Source: Lentzea fradiae
Lineage (GTDB): Bacteria; Actinomycetota; Actinomycetes; Mycobacteriales; Pseudonocardiaceae
Assembly: GCF_900100955.1 (NCBI RefSeq)
Contig: NZ_FNCC01000010.1
Coordinates: forward strand, 346,674 to 410,673
Reading direction: 5' to 3'
Length of the DNA stretch: 64,000 nucleotides
Positions 51,114 to 59,569 of the stretch are shown here, piece by piece (positions within the stretch are counted from its first letter, which is position 1; every line of letters begins with the position of its first letter). The translations under genes were made by a program, and so were the position numbers. Under the pieces are notes generated by a model, which saw nothing but the letters and a program-made list of their open reading frames with translations, was not told the DNA's origin and did no database searches.

Positions 51114-52256
51114 CTATCTTCCGTGAGGCGCGGGAGCGGCCAGGTCGCGGCTGAGCTCGCCGCGGACGGTCTCCACGAGCTCGTCCCAGCTGTCGACGAA
51201 CTTGCGGACACCCTGGCGTTCCAACTCGTCGGTGACCTCGCGGTAGTCGATTCCGAGCAGCGCGATCTCGCTGAGCACGTCCTGGGCCGGACCGTAGACC
51301 TCTTCGAGCACGACGGGGGTCACGGTGCCGTGGTCGGCGAACGCCTCGAGCGTCGGTCCCGGCATGGTGTTGACGGTGCCCGGGATGGCCAGCTCGGACA
51401 CGTACATCGTGTCCGGGTAGGCGGGGTTCTTCACCCCGGTGGAGGCCCACAGCGGTCGTTGCGGCCGCGCTCCCGACGCGGCCAGGTCGCGCCAGCGTCG
51501 CGTGGCCAGGCTCGTCACGTGGACTTCGTGGGCGAGACGGGCGTTGGCGATCGCCGCCCTGCCCTTGGCCGCGAGCGCGCGGTCGGTGCCGATGGCGTCG
51601 AGACGCGCGTCGATCTCGGTGTCCACACGGGACACGAAGAACGAGGCGACCGAGTGGATTCCGGCCAGGTCGAGCCCGTTGAGCCGAGCCGTCTCCAGGC
51701 CGGTGAGGTAGGCGTCGACCACCTCCCGGTACCGGTCGAGGGAGAAGATGAGCGTGACGTTGACGCTGATGCCCTCGCCGATGACCGCGGTGATCGCGTC
51801 GAGCCCCGCCGTGGTGGCCGGGATCTTGATGAGCAGGTTCGGCTCGTCGACGGCCGACCAGAGCAGACGGGCGCGGTCGATGGTCGCCTGGGTGTCGTGG
51901 GCGAGGCCGGGGTCGACCTCCAGCGACACCCTGCCGTCGACGCCGTCCGTGCGGTCGTACGCCGGTCGCAGGACGTGGCAGGCCTCCCGCACGTCGTCGG
52001 TGGTGATGGCGAAGACCATGTCCTCGATGCTCGCCTCCACCTCCGCGAGCCGTCTGAGCTGCCGCGTGTAGCGCTCTCCCCGTTCCAGCGCGGACGCGAA
52101 GATGGTCGGGTTGGTGGTGATGCCGACGACGCCGCGGTCCGCGATCAGCGCCTGCAGCCTGCCCCCGGACAACAGCTCGCGGGACAGGTCGTCGAGCCAG
52201 ATCGACACGCCTGCGGCGGCGAGTTCGGTGAGCGGGTGGTCGTGGCCCGTGGCCAT
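51114..52256 (-). CDS. tal: Transaldolase
   Basis: At 380 residues it is the longer actinobacterial type. [14 protein letters not shown] (about 44-57), Schiff-base Lys in [12 protein letters not shown] (about 145) and [15 protein letters not shown] (about 165) are the family signatures; [11 protein letters not shown] follows. It moves a dihydroxyacetone unit between sugar phosphates in the pentose phosphate pathway, a route to NADPH and sugars for stress. It converges on UbiA with 3 bp between stops. The 400 bp upstream hold only a terminator of the neighbour. Confidence 0.95.
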   Translation of the reverse strand: MATGHDHPLTELAAAGVSIWLDDLSRELLSGGRLQALIADRGVVGITTNPTIFASALERGERYTRQLRRLAEVEASIEDMVFAITTDDVREACHVLRPAYDRTDGVDGRVSLEVDPGLAHDTQATIDRARLLWSAVDEPNLLIKIPATTAGLDAITAVIGEGISVNVTLIFSLDRYREVVDAYLTGLETARLNGLDLAGIHSVASFFVSRVDTEIDARLDAIGTDRALAAKGRAAIANARLAHEVHVTSLATRRWRDLAASGARPQRPLWASTGVKNPAYPDTMYVSELAIPGTVNTMPGPTLEAFADHGTVTPVVLEEVYGPAQDVLSEIALLGIDYREVTDELERQGVRKFVDSWDELVETVRGELSRDLAAPAPHGR

Positions 52257-52605
52257 GGTGCCTCCGTGGTCGGAAATCCTCGTGGTTCAGGCAGGACGGT
52301 CGCCGGTGCCGCCGGTGGTGGGCGCGGAGCCGCGCTGCACACCTCCCGGACGGACCGGCGCGACCGCGTCGCGCAGGCAGTCGTGCGCGGCCTCGGCGAC
52401 AGCGGTGACGCCGAACTCCTCGTGGACGCGGCCTCGACGGTCACGCGGGCCCGCAAGCCCGGCGGGAGCGCTTCGTCCTAATAGGACAGTTCCAGTGCGG
52501 CGAACCACGCGCGGCAGGGAATCGAGACCACGCGGGTCCGGGCGGCTGTCGATGCTTCTCCCCGCGAATAGCCGGAATCCCGGCGGCCAAACGCGCAGGA
52601 GACGG

Positions 52606-52642
52606 CTCGGCCCCGCCGAGGTGCCGTCACGGCGGGGCCGAG
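52606..52642 (-). terminator. Hairpin terminator downstream of GNAT gene
   Basis: CTCGGCCCCGCCG and CGGCGGGGCCGAG form a perfect 13-bp stem with an 11-nt loop, 17 bp past the GNAT stop. Confidence 0.8.
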
Positions 52643-52658
52643 GAGCAGGAGGTGCGGG

Positions 52659-53231
52659 TCAGTCGTCGCCGGGCGGGCGCAGCGACGGGGGCGCCGCCGG
52701 GTCGAGATCGGCCTGGCGGAGGCGGAACACCTGCAGTTCGACGCCGAAGTACTTCGTCGTCTCCCCCACCCAGTGCATGCCGTTGTTCCGCACGGTGGTG
52801 GCGGCGCGGGTGTTGCCCGGCCGCACGACGGCGAAGACCTCGTTCACGTCGTGGCGGAACGCCCACTCGGCGAGCGCGTGGGTCGCCTCGGTCGCGTAGC
52901 CGTTGCCCCACGCATCGGGGCGGAGGTGCCAGCCGACCTCGAGGTCCTCCTCGCCCGGCGGCAGCGGAAGCAGGACCGCGCCGCCGATCAACTGACCGTC
53001 GGCGGTGCGTTCGACCGCCCACCGGCCGGCCGCGGACGGCAGGCGGGCGTTCTCGGCGGCCCACTGCTGCAACAGCAACCGCATCGCCGCCTTGTCCGGG
53101 ACGCGGTCCATCTCCGGGCTGAGCCAGCGGGTCACCTCCGCGTGCCCGTAGATCTCCAGAGCGGCCGGCGCGTCGTCGACCTGCCACGGGCGCAGCGTCA
53201 ACCGCGCGGTGGTGAGGGTTTTCGCGGTCAT
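52659..53231 (-). CDS. GNAT-family N-acetyltransferase (RimJ/RimL type)
   Basis: The 190-residue protein opens LTTARLTLRPWQVDDAPAAL, has the acetyl-CoA loop RPDAWGNGYATEAT (about 108-121) and ends VRNNGMHWVGETTKYFG. It resembles acetyltransferases that act on ribosomal protein or small-molecule amines. The ATG overlaps the small Cys-rich gene stop (ATGA). Transcription probably starts at leader copy A. Confidence 0.88.
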   Translation of the reverse strand: MTAKTLTTARLTLRPWQVDDAPAALEIYGHAEVTRWLSPEMDRVPDKAAMRLLLQQWAAENARLPSAAGRWAVERTADGQLIGGAVLLPLPPGEEDLEVGWHLRPDAWGNGYATEATHALAEWAFRHDVNEVFAVVRPGNTRAATTVRNNGMHWVGETTKYFGVELQVFRLRQADLDPAAPPSLRPPGDD

Positions 53232-53392
53232 GGGCAGATGCAGCCGCGGGGCAGCGCGGACACCGTGGTGGCGGTGCAGTACCGCACACCGAGCGCGTCG
53301 TGCTCGGCCCAGGGGTGGGGACAGACGGCGCAGCTGCCGGTCGTGTCGGGCTGGTCGTCGACGTCGATGATCAGGGGTGTGGACATGGGCAT
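53228..53392 (-). CDS. Small Cys-rich putative zinc-binding protein
   Basis: The 54-residue protein reads MPMSTPLIIDVDDQPDTTGS and then CAVCPHPWAEHDALGVRYC, ending GCICP. Ligands could be CxxC, His, Cys and CxC, a compact zinc site. ATG 53392 has GGAG six bases upstream; ATG 53386 is the alternative. It is preceded by structured leader copy A and coupled to the GNAT gene. Family not recognised. Confidence 0.75.
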   Translation of the reverse strand: MPMSTPLIIDVDDQPDTTGSCAVCPHPWAEHDALGVRYCTATTVSALPRGCICP

Positions 53393-53447
53393 GCGGAACT
53401 CCGATGAGCATGGGCGGGAACGGGGTGATGCCGGGCTGTGTGGTGCG

Positions 53448-53507
53448 CCCAAGGCGGCATCAGCTCGACCGCTGCTGCGCGACATGCCCTCGGTGACTCC
53501 ACCCTAC
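53448..53507 (-). promoter_or_regulatory. Structured leader, copy A
   Basis: On the minus strand TAGGGT is followed by CCGAGG...CCTTGG and GCAT/ATGC pairing. The inner stem CAGCAGC/GCTGATG has hexaloop GGTCGA. It starts about 55 bp upstream of the small Cys-rich gene. Confidence 0.65.
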
Positions 53508-53524
53508 CTGGCCCCGCGCCACCC

Positions 53525-53549
53525 GTTTGCCCGCGGCGGCACCGGGTAA
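53525..53549 (+). promoter_or_regulatory. SigF/SigB-type promoter GTTT-N15-GGGTAA
   Basis: GTTT at 53525-53528 and GGGTAA at 53544-53549, only 34 bp ahead of the antiporter start. It stands back to back with leader copy A. Confidence 0.6.
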
Positions 53550-53582
53550 CTGGGGCCTCCCAGCCCGAACGGACGGTGCACG

Positions 53583-54875
53583 GTGGACCCGAGCCCTCTG
53601 CTCTACACCGGTGCCGGACTCGCGACGCTCGCCGCGGCGACGCTGCCGCGCCTGCTCGACCGCGCACCGGTCTCCCTGCCGATGCTCTTCCTGGGAGCAG
53701 GTGCCCTCACCTTCGCGGTCGTCGACCCGCTGCCCGACCCGGACCCCCTCCGCCACAGCACGGTGCTGCTGCACCTCACCGAGATCTGCGTGATCATCTC
53801 GCTGATGGGTGCGGGGCTGGCGCTCAACAGGGTGGTCGGACTGCGCCGCTGGGCGAACACGTGGCGGTTGCTGGCCGTCACGATGCCCCTGTCGATGTTC
53901 TCCGTGGGGCTGCTGGGCTGGGGCGCTCTTGGCCTCGGCGCCGGGGCCGCGCTCCTGCTCGCCGCGGCGCTCGCCCCCACCGATCCGGTGCTGGCGAGCG
54001 AGGTGCAGGCGGCCGAACCGACGGAGAACCCGGACGAGACCGACGACGAGGCGAGGTTCGCGCTCACCTCGGAGGCCGGTCTCAACGACGGCTTGGCCTT
54101 CCCGTTCACCTACGCCGCGATCGCGATCAGCGTCGCCGGGGTGGCACCTTCGCTGTGGCTGCCGCACTGGCTCGCCGTGGACGTGCTGTGGCGGCTGGCC
54201 TGCGGCCTCGTCGTCGGCGTGCTGATCGGCTGGTTGCTGGGCAAGCTGTTCTTCTCCTCGTCTTGGCGCACCTTCCGCCTCGCCGAGCACGCGGAGGGCT
54301 TCGTCGCCATCGCCGCCACCTTCCTCGCCTACGGTCTCGCCGAACTCGCCGAGGGCTACGGGTTCATCGCGGTGTTCGTGTGCGCGTGCTCCATCAGGTC
54401 CGCCGAGCGGCACCACGGCTACCACCAGGTGTTGCACCGCTACGTGGAACAGGCCGAGCGGATGCTGACCGTCGTGATCGTCTTCCTGCTGGGCGGAGCC
54501 GCCGTCTCCGGGCTGCTCGCCGGCACCGGTGTGCGCGAGGTCGCGGTCGCCGCGGTCGTCCTGCTGCTGGTGCGGCCGCTGGCGGGCTGGGCGGGTCTGG
54601 CCGGTGGCAGGACCGGGCCCCGGGAACGCGCCGTCATCGCGTTCTTCGGCGTCCGCGGGGTCGGCTCGCTGTTCTACGTCACCTACGCCCTCCAGAAAGG
54701 CGTCTTCGCCGAGCAGGCCGCGCTGTGGCGGATCGTCGGACTCGTCGTCATCGGGTCGATCCTGCTGCACGGCCTGACCGCGACACCGGCCATGTGGTGG
54801 CTCGACCGCGAGCGGCGGCGGAAGGCGATCGAGCATAACGGCGACGCGGGCGAGGCCTCCCGCACGCGCGTGTGA
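53583..54875 (+). CDS. CPA1-type cation/proton antiporter
   Basis: The 430-residue protein has about 12 membrane helices. Ion-site motifs are APTDPVLASEV (about 135) and EAGLNDGLAFP (about 163), and GVRGVGSLFYV (about 356) fits the C-terminal conserved region of NhaP-like antiporters. It exchanges Na+ or K+ for protons and helps survive alkali, salt or osmotic stress, matching the SigF-like promoter upstream. GTG start; the next gene begins 130 bp downstream after its own SigF-like promoter. Confidence 0.92.
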   Translation: MDPSPLLYTGAGLATLAAATLPRLLDRAPVSLPMLFLGAGALTFAVVDPLPDPDPLRHSTVLLHLTEICVIISLMGAGLALNRVVGLRRWANTWRLLAVTMPLSMFSVGLLGWGALGLGAGAALLLAAALAPTDPVLASEVQAAEPTENPDETDDEARFALTSEAGLNDGLAFPFTYAAIAISVAGVAPSLWLPHWLAVDVLWRLACGLVVGVLIGWLLGKLFFSSSWRTFRLAEHAEGFVAIAATFLAYGLAELAEGYGFIAVFVCACSIRSAERHHGYHQVLHRYVEQAERMLTVVIVFLLGGAAVSGLLAGTGVREVAVAAVVLLLVRPLAGWAGLAGGRTGPRERAVIAFFGVRGVGSLFYVTYALQKGVFAEQAALWRIVGLVVIGSILLHGLTATPAMWWLDRERRRKAIEHNGDAGEASRTRV

Positions 54876-54939
54876 ACGCTACCCCCGATCGAACACGAGA
54901 AACTCCTTGCACCGCAATAACTTCCCTTGCTCCCAAGCA

Positions 54940-54965
54940 GTTTGCACCCTCTGGGCGCGGGGTAG
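54940..54965 (+). promoter_or_regulatory. SigF/SigB-type promoter GTTT-N16-GGGTAG
   Basis: GTTT at 54940-54943 and GGGTAG at 54960-54965, 41 bp ahead of the gene at 55006, which leads into the multidomain partner-switch gene. Confidence 0.6.
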
Positions 54966-55005
54966 CTCGCACTGCGAACACCAGCCGAGAAGCCGAGGAG
55001 AAGTC

Positions 55006-55284
55006 GTGCGCCACGAAGCTGACGACGTGGTGTGCCAGGCGAGGAACGCCGGCAACGCGGAGCGAGCGGTGGAGACGCTGCGGGACGCGCCCCGCCTAGC
55101 GGTGCGGCAGGCGCGGGAAAGCCCGATCGCGGCGGGACTCATCGCGTTCGGGTGTGGCCCGCTGGTCGCCTCACCGCTGCCGCGCTCGCAGGCGGAGCAG
55201 CAGATCGTGGCATCGCGCGAGCGATGTCGTCGCACCCTGACCCGTACACCGCCGGGCCGGTTCGCCCCCGGTTCTCCCTCATGA
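55006..55284 (+). CDS. Short DUF3618-like protein
   Basis: The 92-residue protein resembles the C-terminal part of DUF3618/YtxH-like envelope proteins: EADDVVCQARNAGNAERAVE, then VRQARESPIAAGLIAFGCGP, a single short hydrophobic segment. The last 25 residues are basic and look unrelated, as if the frame slipped and the gene lost its natural end. GAGGAG precedes GTG 55006. Ends 12 bp before the 887-residue regulator. Confidence 0.6.
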   Translation: MRHEADDVVCQARNAGNAERAVETLRDAPRLAVRQARESPIAAGLIAFGCGPLVASPLPRSQAEQQIVASRERCRRTLTRTPPGRFAPGSPS

Positions 55285-55296
55285 CAGGTTGGACAG

Positions 55297-57960
55297 ATGA
55301 GCGCCACCGAAAGCGTCACGAAGACACAGGGACTGCGCTCGTTCGTCGACAACCTGCCGGTGGTCCTGTGGGAGGCGGACGCCGTGACGCGCCGGCTCAC
55401 GTTCCTCTCCCGGCACGTCGAGCAGCTGCTCGGTCATCCGGTGCGCCGGTGGCTCGACGACCCCGCGCTCTGGACGTCCGCGATCCTGCCCGGCGACCGG
55501 GCCAGGGTCGAGGCGCAGCGCTGGAACCGGGCCGCCGAGGACGACGACTACGAGCTCTCCTACCGCGTGCGCGACGCCGGAGGAAGAATCCTCTGGCTGC
55601 AGGAGAAGGCGCGCGTGCAGCGGGACGAGTCCGCGGTGGCGCGGCGGCTCCAGGGCGTGCTCGTCGACATCACCCCGCACCGGGCACCCGCCGGGCGCGA
55701 GAGGTTCCTCGCCGCGCTCGAGAAGGAGTCGCGCAAGCTCGAGGACCGCGACGGTCTGATGGAGCTGGCGACCCGGTTGCTCGGCCGGCACCTCGACGTC
55801 GACCGCTGCGCGTACGCCAGGGCGGACGAGGACCACGTCGTCCTGAGCGGCGACCACGCCACCGGTCTGCCCCCGCTACCCGGCCGCTTCCCCATGCGGC
55901 ACCTAGGTCCCGGAGCACTGCGGGCCTTGCGGGCCGGTGAGCCGTGGGTCGTCGCCGACCACGAGAACGACCCCCGCCTCGGCGAGGAGGACCTGACGGC
56001 ACACGCCGGCACCGGTGTCCGTGCGGCGCTCTGCCTCCCCCTGCTGCGCGGCGGGCGGTTCGTCGCCGCGATGGCCGTGCACCACGCGACGCCGAGGCAG
56101 TGGACCCAGGACGAGGTCGACCTCGTCGCCGTCGTCACCGAACGGTGCTGGGAGTCGATGCGCCGGGCCCGGTCCGACCACGACCGGCGCGAGGGCGAGC
56201 TGCGCCTGCGCCGGCTGGTCGACCACGCCACCGACGCCGTCTGGCTGCTCGACCACGAGCTGCGGTTCGTCGAGGTGAACCCGGCGGCCTGCGCACTGCT
56301 GGGCCGCCGCCGCGACGAGCTGGTCGGGACGGAGGTGATGGACCTCGTCGTGGACGGCGAGGAGCCGGTGGACCGGACGACCGCGGTGTGGATCCTGCGC
56401 CGTACCGACGGCGCTCTCGTCGCGCTGGAGCTCAGCACGCAGGCGACCCCGGACGGGACGCAGGCCATCGGGCGGGACGTGACCGAACGGCTGCGCGCCG
56501 AGGCCGAGCGGGAGTCGGCGCTGCGGCGGGAACGGGAGGCCGCCATCGCCCTGCAGCACAGCCTGCTGCCCCGGGAGTTACCGGTGCTGGACCGGCTCGC
56601 CGTGTCCGCCCGCCACCTGCCCGCCTCACCGCACGCGCCCGCGGGCGGCGACTGGTACGAGGTGCTCCCGATCAGCGGCACCGTGGTCGGCTTCTCGGTC
56701 GGCGACGTCGCGCACGGGGGACCCGCGGCGGCCGCGGTGATGGCACAGCTGCGCAGCGCGCTGGCGGGCTACCTCGTCGACGGGCACCCGCCGGCGGCGG
56801 CGCTGGAGCGGCTCGACGCCTTCGCCACCAGGGTCGGCGGCTCCACCGGCAGCACGTGCGCCTGCGTCACGTTCGACTGGACCACCGGAAAGGTGCGCTG
56901 GTCCACCGCGGGTCACCCACCACCGCTGGTCACGGGTTCCGGCGGCACCCGGCTGCTCTCGGGGGCAGGCGCCGCCCTGGGCGCACCGCGCCGAGCGCCG
57001 TACGAGGAGCACACGACCGTCCTGTCACCGGGCACGTCGATCGTGTTCCACACCGACGGCCTGGTCGGAGGGCCGGGAGCGGTGCCCGACCGCCTGCTGG
57101 ACCTGGTGCGGGAGGCGCGCGGACGGGGTCCCGAGGAGCTGGCCGACTCGATCGTGGGCGACCTGCTCGCTCACGGCCAGGACGACGACGCGGTGCTCGT
57201 CGTCGCCCGCTACCTGCCACCACCGTTGCACCTGACCACCCCCGCCGAACCGGAGCAGCTGTCCGGGCTGCGCGCGGCGGTGTCCGAGTGGACGACCGTG
57301 TCGGGCCTGTCCGAGGACAGGTCCTACGACCTCTTGCTCGCCTACGGCGAAGCGGCCGCCAACGCGGTGGACCACGCCTACGAGCAGGCGCGCGGCACCT
57401 TCTCGACCCACCTCGCGCACACCGGCGGCTCCGTGCAGGTGACGGTGGAGGACAACGGTTCCTGGCGTCCGGCGGACGCGGAGCCGGGGCACCGCGGGCG
57501 CGGCCTGCGGATGATCCGGGCGCTCGCCGACGACGTCGAGCTGACCACCAGCGGCACCGGCACGACGATCCGGTTCCGCTTCGCCACCTCGCCGGCCGCG
57601 ACGACGCCGATCGCGTCGCCGGCACCGGCGGTGCGGTCCGAGCTGGCCGAGCAGGAGTCGGACGGCGCCCACGTGCTCCGCATCACCGGTGACCTGGACA
57701 CCGGCACCGTGGAGGACCTCCGGGGGCGGGTGATGGCCCACGTCGACCGCCGCGACGACCGGCGGCCGGTCGACATCGACCTGACCGCGGTGGGATACCT
57801 CAGCAGTTCGGGGATCGCGTTGCTCCTCGAAGCCTCCTACCTGGCCCAGCGCACCGGCCGCGTGTTCCGCGTGACGTGCCTGAGCGGCAGCGCGCCGGAC
57901 CGGATCCTGACGCTGTCGGGCCTCGGCGACGCCCTGGCGGTGCACAGGACGCTCGGCTGA
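55297..57960 (+). CDS. Multidomain partner-switching regulator: PAS-GAF-PAS-PP2C-HATPase-STAS
   Basis: In order, the 887 residues hold PAS (about 15-130), GAF (about 150-290), a second PAS (about 300-405), and a SpoIIE-type PP2C phosphatase (about 430-640; GGDWYE near 450, GDVAHGG near 469, DDDAVLVV near 629). Then come an RsbW-like HATPase kinase (about 650-770; GEAAANAVDHAYE) and a STAS domain (about 785-887; GYLSSSGIALLL). It thus holds phosphatase, anti-sigma kinase and anti-anti-sigma parts in one chain, like Mycobacterium Rv1364c but with extra GAF and PAS sensors. Cytoplasmic. SigF-like promoter upstream via the 55006 gene. Confidence 0.9.
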   Translation: MSATESVTKTQGLRSFVDNLPVVLWEADAVTRRLTFLSRHVEQLLGHPVRRWLDDPALWTSAILPGDRARVEAQRWNRAAEDDDYELSYRVRDAGGRILWLQEKARVQRDESAVARRLQGVLVDITPHRAPAGRERFLAALEKESRKLEDRDGLMELATRLLGRHLDVDRCAYARADEDHVVLSGDHATGLPPLPGRFPMRHLGPGALRALRAGEPWVVADHENDPRLGEEDLTAHAGTGVRAALCLPLLRGGRFVAAMAVHHATPRQWTQDEVDLVAVVTERCWESMRRARSDHDRREGELRLRRLVDHATDAVWLLDHELRFVEVNPAACALLGRRRDELVGTEVMDLVVDGEEPVDRTTAVWILRRTDGALVALELSTQATPDGTQAIGRDVTERLRAEAERESALRREREAAIALQHSLLPRELPVLDRLAVSARHLPASPHAPAGGDWYEVLPISGTVVGFSVGDVAHGGPAAAAVMAQLRSALAGYLVDGHPPAAALERLDAFATRVGGSTGSTCACVTFDWTTGKVRWSTAGHPPPLVTGSGGTRLLSGAGAALGAPRRAPYEEHTTVLSPGTSIVFHTDGLVGGPGAVPDRLLDLVREARGRGPEELADSIVGDLLAHGQDDDAVLVVARYLPPPLHLTTPAEPEQLSGLRAAVSEWTTVSGLSEDRSYDLLLAYGEAAANAVDHAYEQARGTFSTHLAHTGGSVQVTVEDNGSWRPADAEPGHRGRGLRMIRALADDVELTTSGTGTTIRFRFATSPAATTPIASPAPAVRSELAEQESDGAHVLRITGDLDTGTVEDLRGRVMAHVDRRDDRRPVDIDLTAVGYLSSSGIALLLEASYLAQRTGRVFRVTCLSGSAPDRILTLSGLGDALAVHRTLG

Positions 57961-57972
57961 GAGCCGCCTCTC

Positions 57973-58016
57973 GGGTCCACGCCGGTCCGTCACCCCGATG
58001 CGACCGGCGCGGACCC
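57973..58016 (+). terminator. Hairpin terminator after partner-switch gene
   Basis: GGGTCCACGCCGGTC and GACCGGCGCGGACCC pair at 14 of 15 positions around a 14-nt loop, 12 bp after the stop. Confidence 0.75.
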
Positions 58017-58025
58017 GTCATCGGC

Positions 58026-58087
58026 GTAGAGTGGGTGGTCCGAGGGGACCTCGCGCATCGGCGACCGAGCCAGGTGCCCCCTGCGGA
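58026..58087 (+). promoter_or_regulatory. Structured leader, copy C
   Basis: TAGAGT (58027-58032) is followed by CCGAGGGGACCT pairing with AGGTGCCCCCTGCGG. The inner stem GGC/GCC has hexaloop GACCGA (58063-58068). It ends 50 bp before the mini-gene. Changes relative to copy A keep the pairing. Confidence 0.65.
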
Positions 58088-58136
58088 GTGTCAGCGACCC
58101 CGCCCGGCTGGTCCGGACGGAGGCGGGAGCACCGAG

Positions 58137-58316
58137 ATGATCTCGGGCCCGATCAGCACCAGCCTCGACCTCACCACACCACGCGGCCTTCGGATGACGA
58201 GGAAGCCGGACGCGGTGTCCGACGGCCAGTTCCCCGGCGGCTGGCGGCCGCTCGCCACCGACCCCGCCACCACCGTTCCCGCGCTGAACCCGCCGGACTG
58301 GCGGACGCGGGCATGA
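58137..58316 (+). CDS. DUF5994-like mini-protein
   Basis: The 59-residue protein reads LRMTRKPDAVSDGQFPGGWR, matching the N-terminal third of DUF5994 (LRLRPQAPATGYVDGAWW), then ends at WRTRA without the rest of the domain. GGAGGCGGGAGC precedes the ATG. The broken gene at 29626 has about the same length, so this short form seems to be a family in its own right and not a lone truncation. Function unknown. Confidence 0.6.
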   Translation: MISGPISTSLDLTTPRGLRMTRKPDAVSDGQFPGGWRPLATDPATTVPALNPPDWRTRA

Positions 58317-58429
58317 CCCCGCGCACCTGACCGCCGCACCGCGACAGTCCTCAGTGGACTCCCTCTTCGCACCGGACTCGTGCCGGTGCGCCCGTCTGCC
58401 TGCCTCCGACTCGAAAGGCCCGCCGCTTC

Positions 58430-59569
58430 ATGGTTCGCACCTATGGTTTTCTGAGCACCTACCCACCGACACAATGCGGGCTCGCGACGTTCACCGCCTC
58501 GCTCCAGCGCCACCTGGCCGCCGCCACCCCGGGCAGCAGAAGCCGCGTGGTCCGCGTGCTGACCGACGCCGAACCGCACGCCGCCGCCCCGTCGGCGGCC
58601 CACCCCATGCGTCCCGGAGCGGTGGACGCCGCCGCGGAGGTGCTCAACCGGTGTGACGTCGCGGTGGTCCAGCACGAGTACGGGATCTACGCCGGCATTG
58701 ACGGCGACGAGGCGCTGGGCGTGCTCGCCCGGTTGCGGGTCCCGGTGGTCGTCGTGCTGCACACGGTGCTCACCACGCCCACACCGGGACAACGCCGGGT
58801 GCTCGAAGCGGTCGTCGACCACGCCGACGCCGTGGTCACCATGTCGGAAGCGGCCAGGAGCCGTCTCCTGGCGGGCTACGCGGTCGACCGGCCCGGTGAG
58901 GTCGTGGTGATCCCGCACGGCGCCGTGCCCGCCGACAGGCCCGCCGCCTCGGCACCGGGCCGCGGCCCGCTGGTCCTCACCTGGGGCCTGCTCGGCCGCG
59001 GCAAGGGCGTCGAATGGGGCATCGCGGCGCTCGCCGCGCTGCGCGACCTGAAACCGCGCTACCTGGTGGCGGGCCAGACGCATCCCAAGGTGCTGGCACA
59101 CGAGGGTGAGGCGTACCGGACGCACCTGTGCGAGCAGGCCGCCGCCTCCGGGGTGAGCGACCTGGTCGAGTTCGACCCCGCCTACCTCGGCACCGAGGCG
59201 CTGGCGGACCTGGTCGACAGGGCCGACGTCGTGCTGCTGCCCTACGACTCGTCCGAGCAGGTCACCTCCGGCGTGCTCGTCGAGGCCCTCGCCGCGCGGA
59301 AACCGGTGGTCGCGACGGTGTTCCCGCACGCGGTCGAACTGCTCGCGGATGGAGCCGGACTGCTGGTGCCGCACCGGAATCCCGCCGCCATCGCCGCGGC
59401 GCTACGGCGCGTGCTGACCGAACCGGGACTGGCCGCGGGGATGCGCGACCGGTCCGCGGACCTGGGTGCCGTGCTGAGCTGGCCCGCCGTGGCGGACCGC
59501 TACCGCGGGCTGTGCGAGAACCTGGTGGCGGGCAGGCTGTTCGCCGACCGCGTCGCCGTGACGCGATGA
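58430..59569 (+). CDS. GT4-type glycosyltransferase of a glycan operon
   Basis: The 379-residue GT-B protein opens TYGFLSTYPPTQCGLATFT, a typical start for mannosyltransferase-like GT4 enzymes. The C-terminal half has LTWGLLGRGKGVEWGI (about 183) and YDSSEQVTSGVLVEALAARK (about 273) with the conserved Glu. The next gene overlaps its stop (ATGA), and the third overlaps again, so three glycan enzymes are made together. Confidence 0.88.
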   Translation: MVRTYGFLSTYPPTQCGLATFTASLQRHLAAATPGSRSRVVRVLTDAEPHAAAPSAAHPMRPGAVDAAAEVLNRCDVAVVQHEYGIYAGIDGDEALGVLARLRVPVVVVLHTVLTTPTPGQRRVLEAVVDHADAVVTMSEAARSRLLAGYAVDRPGEVVVIPHGAVPADRPAASAPGRGPLVLTWGLLGRGKGVEWGIAALAALRDLKPRYLVAGQTHPKVLAHEGEAYRTHLCEQAAASGVSDLVEFDPAYLGTEALADLVDRADVVLLPYDSSEQVTSGVLVEALAARKPVVATVFPHAVELLADGAGLLVPHRNPAAIAAALRRVLTEPGLAAGMRDRSADLGAVLSWPAVADRYRGLCENLVAGRLFADRVAVTR

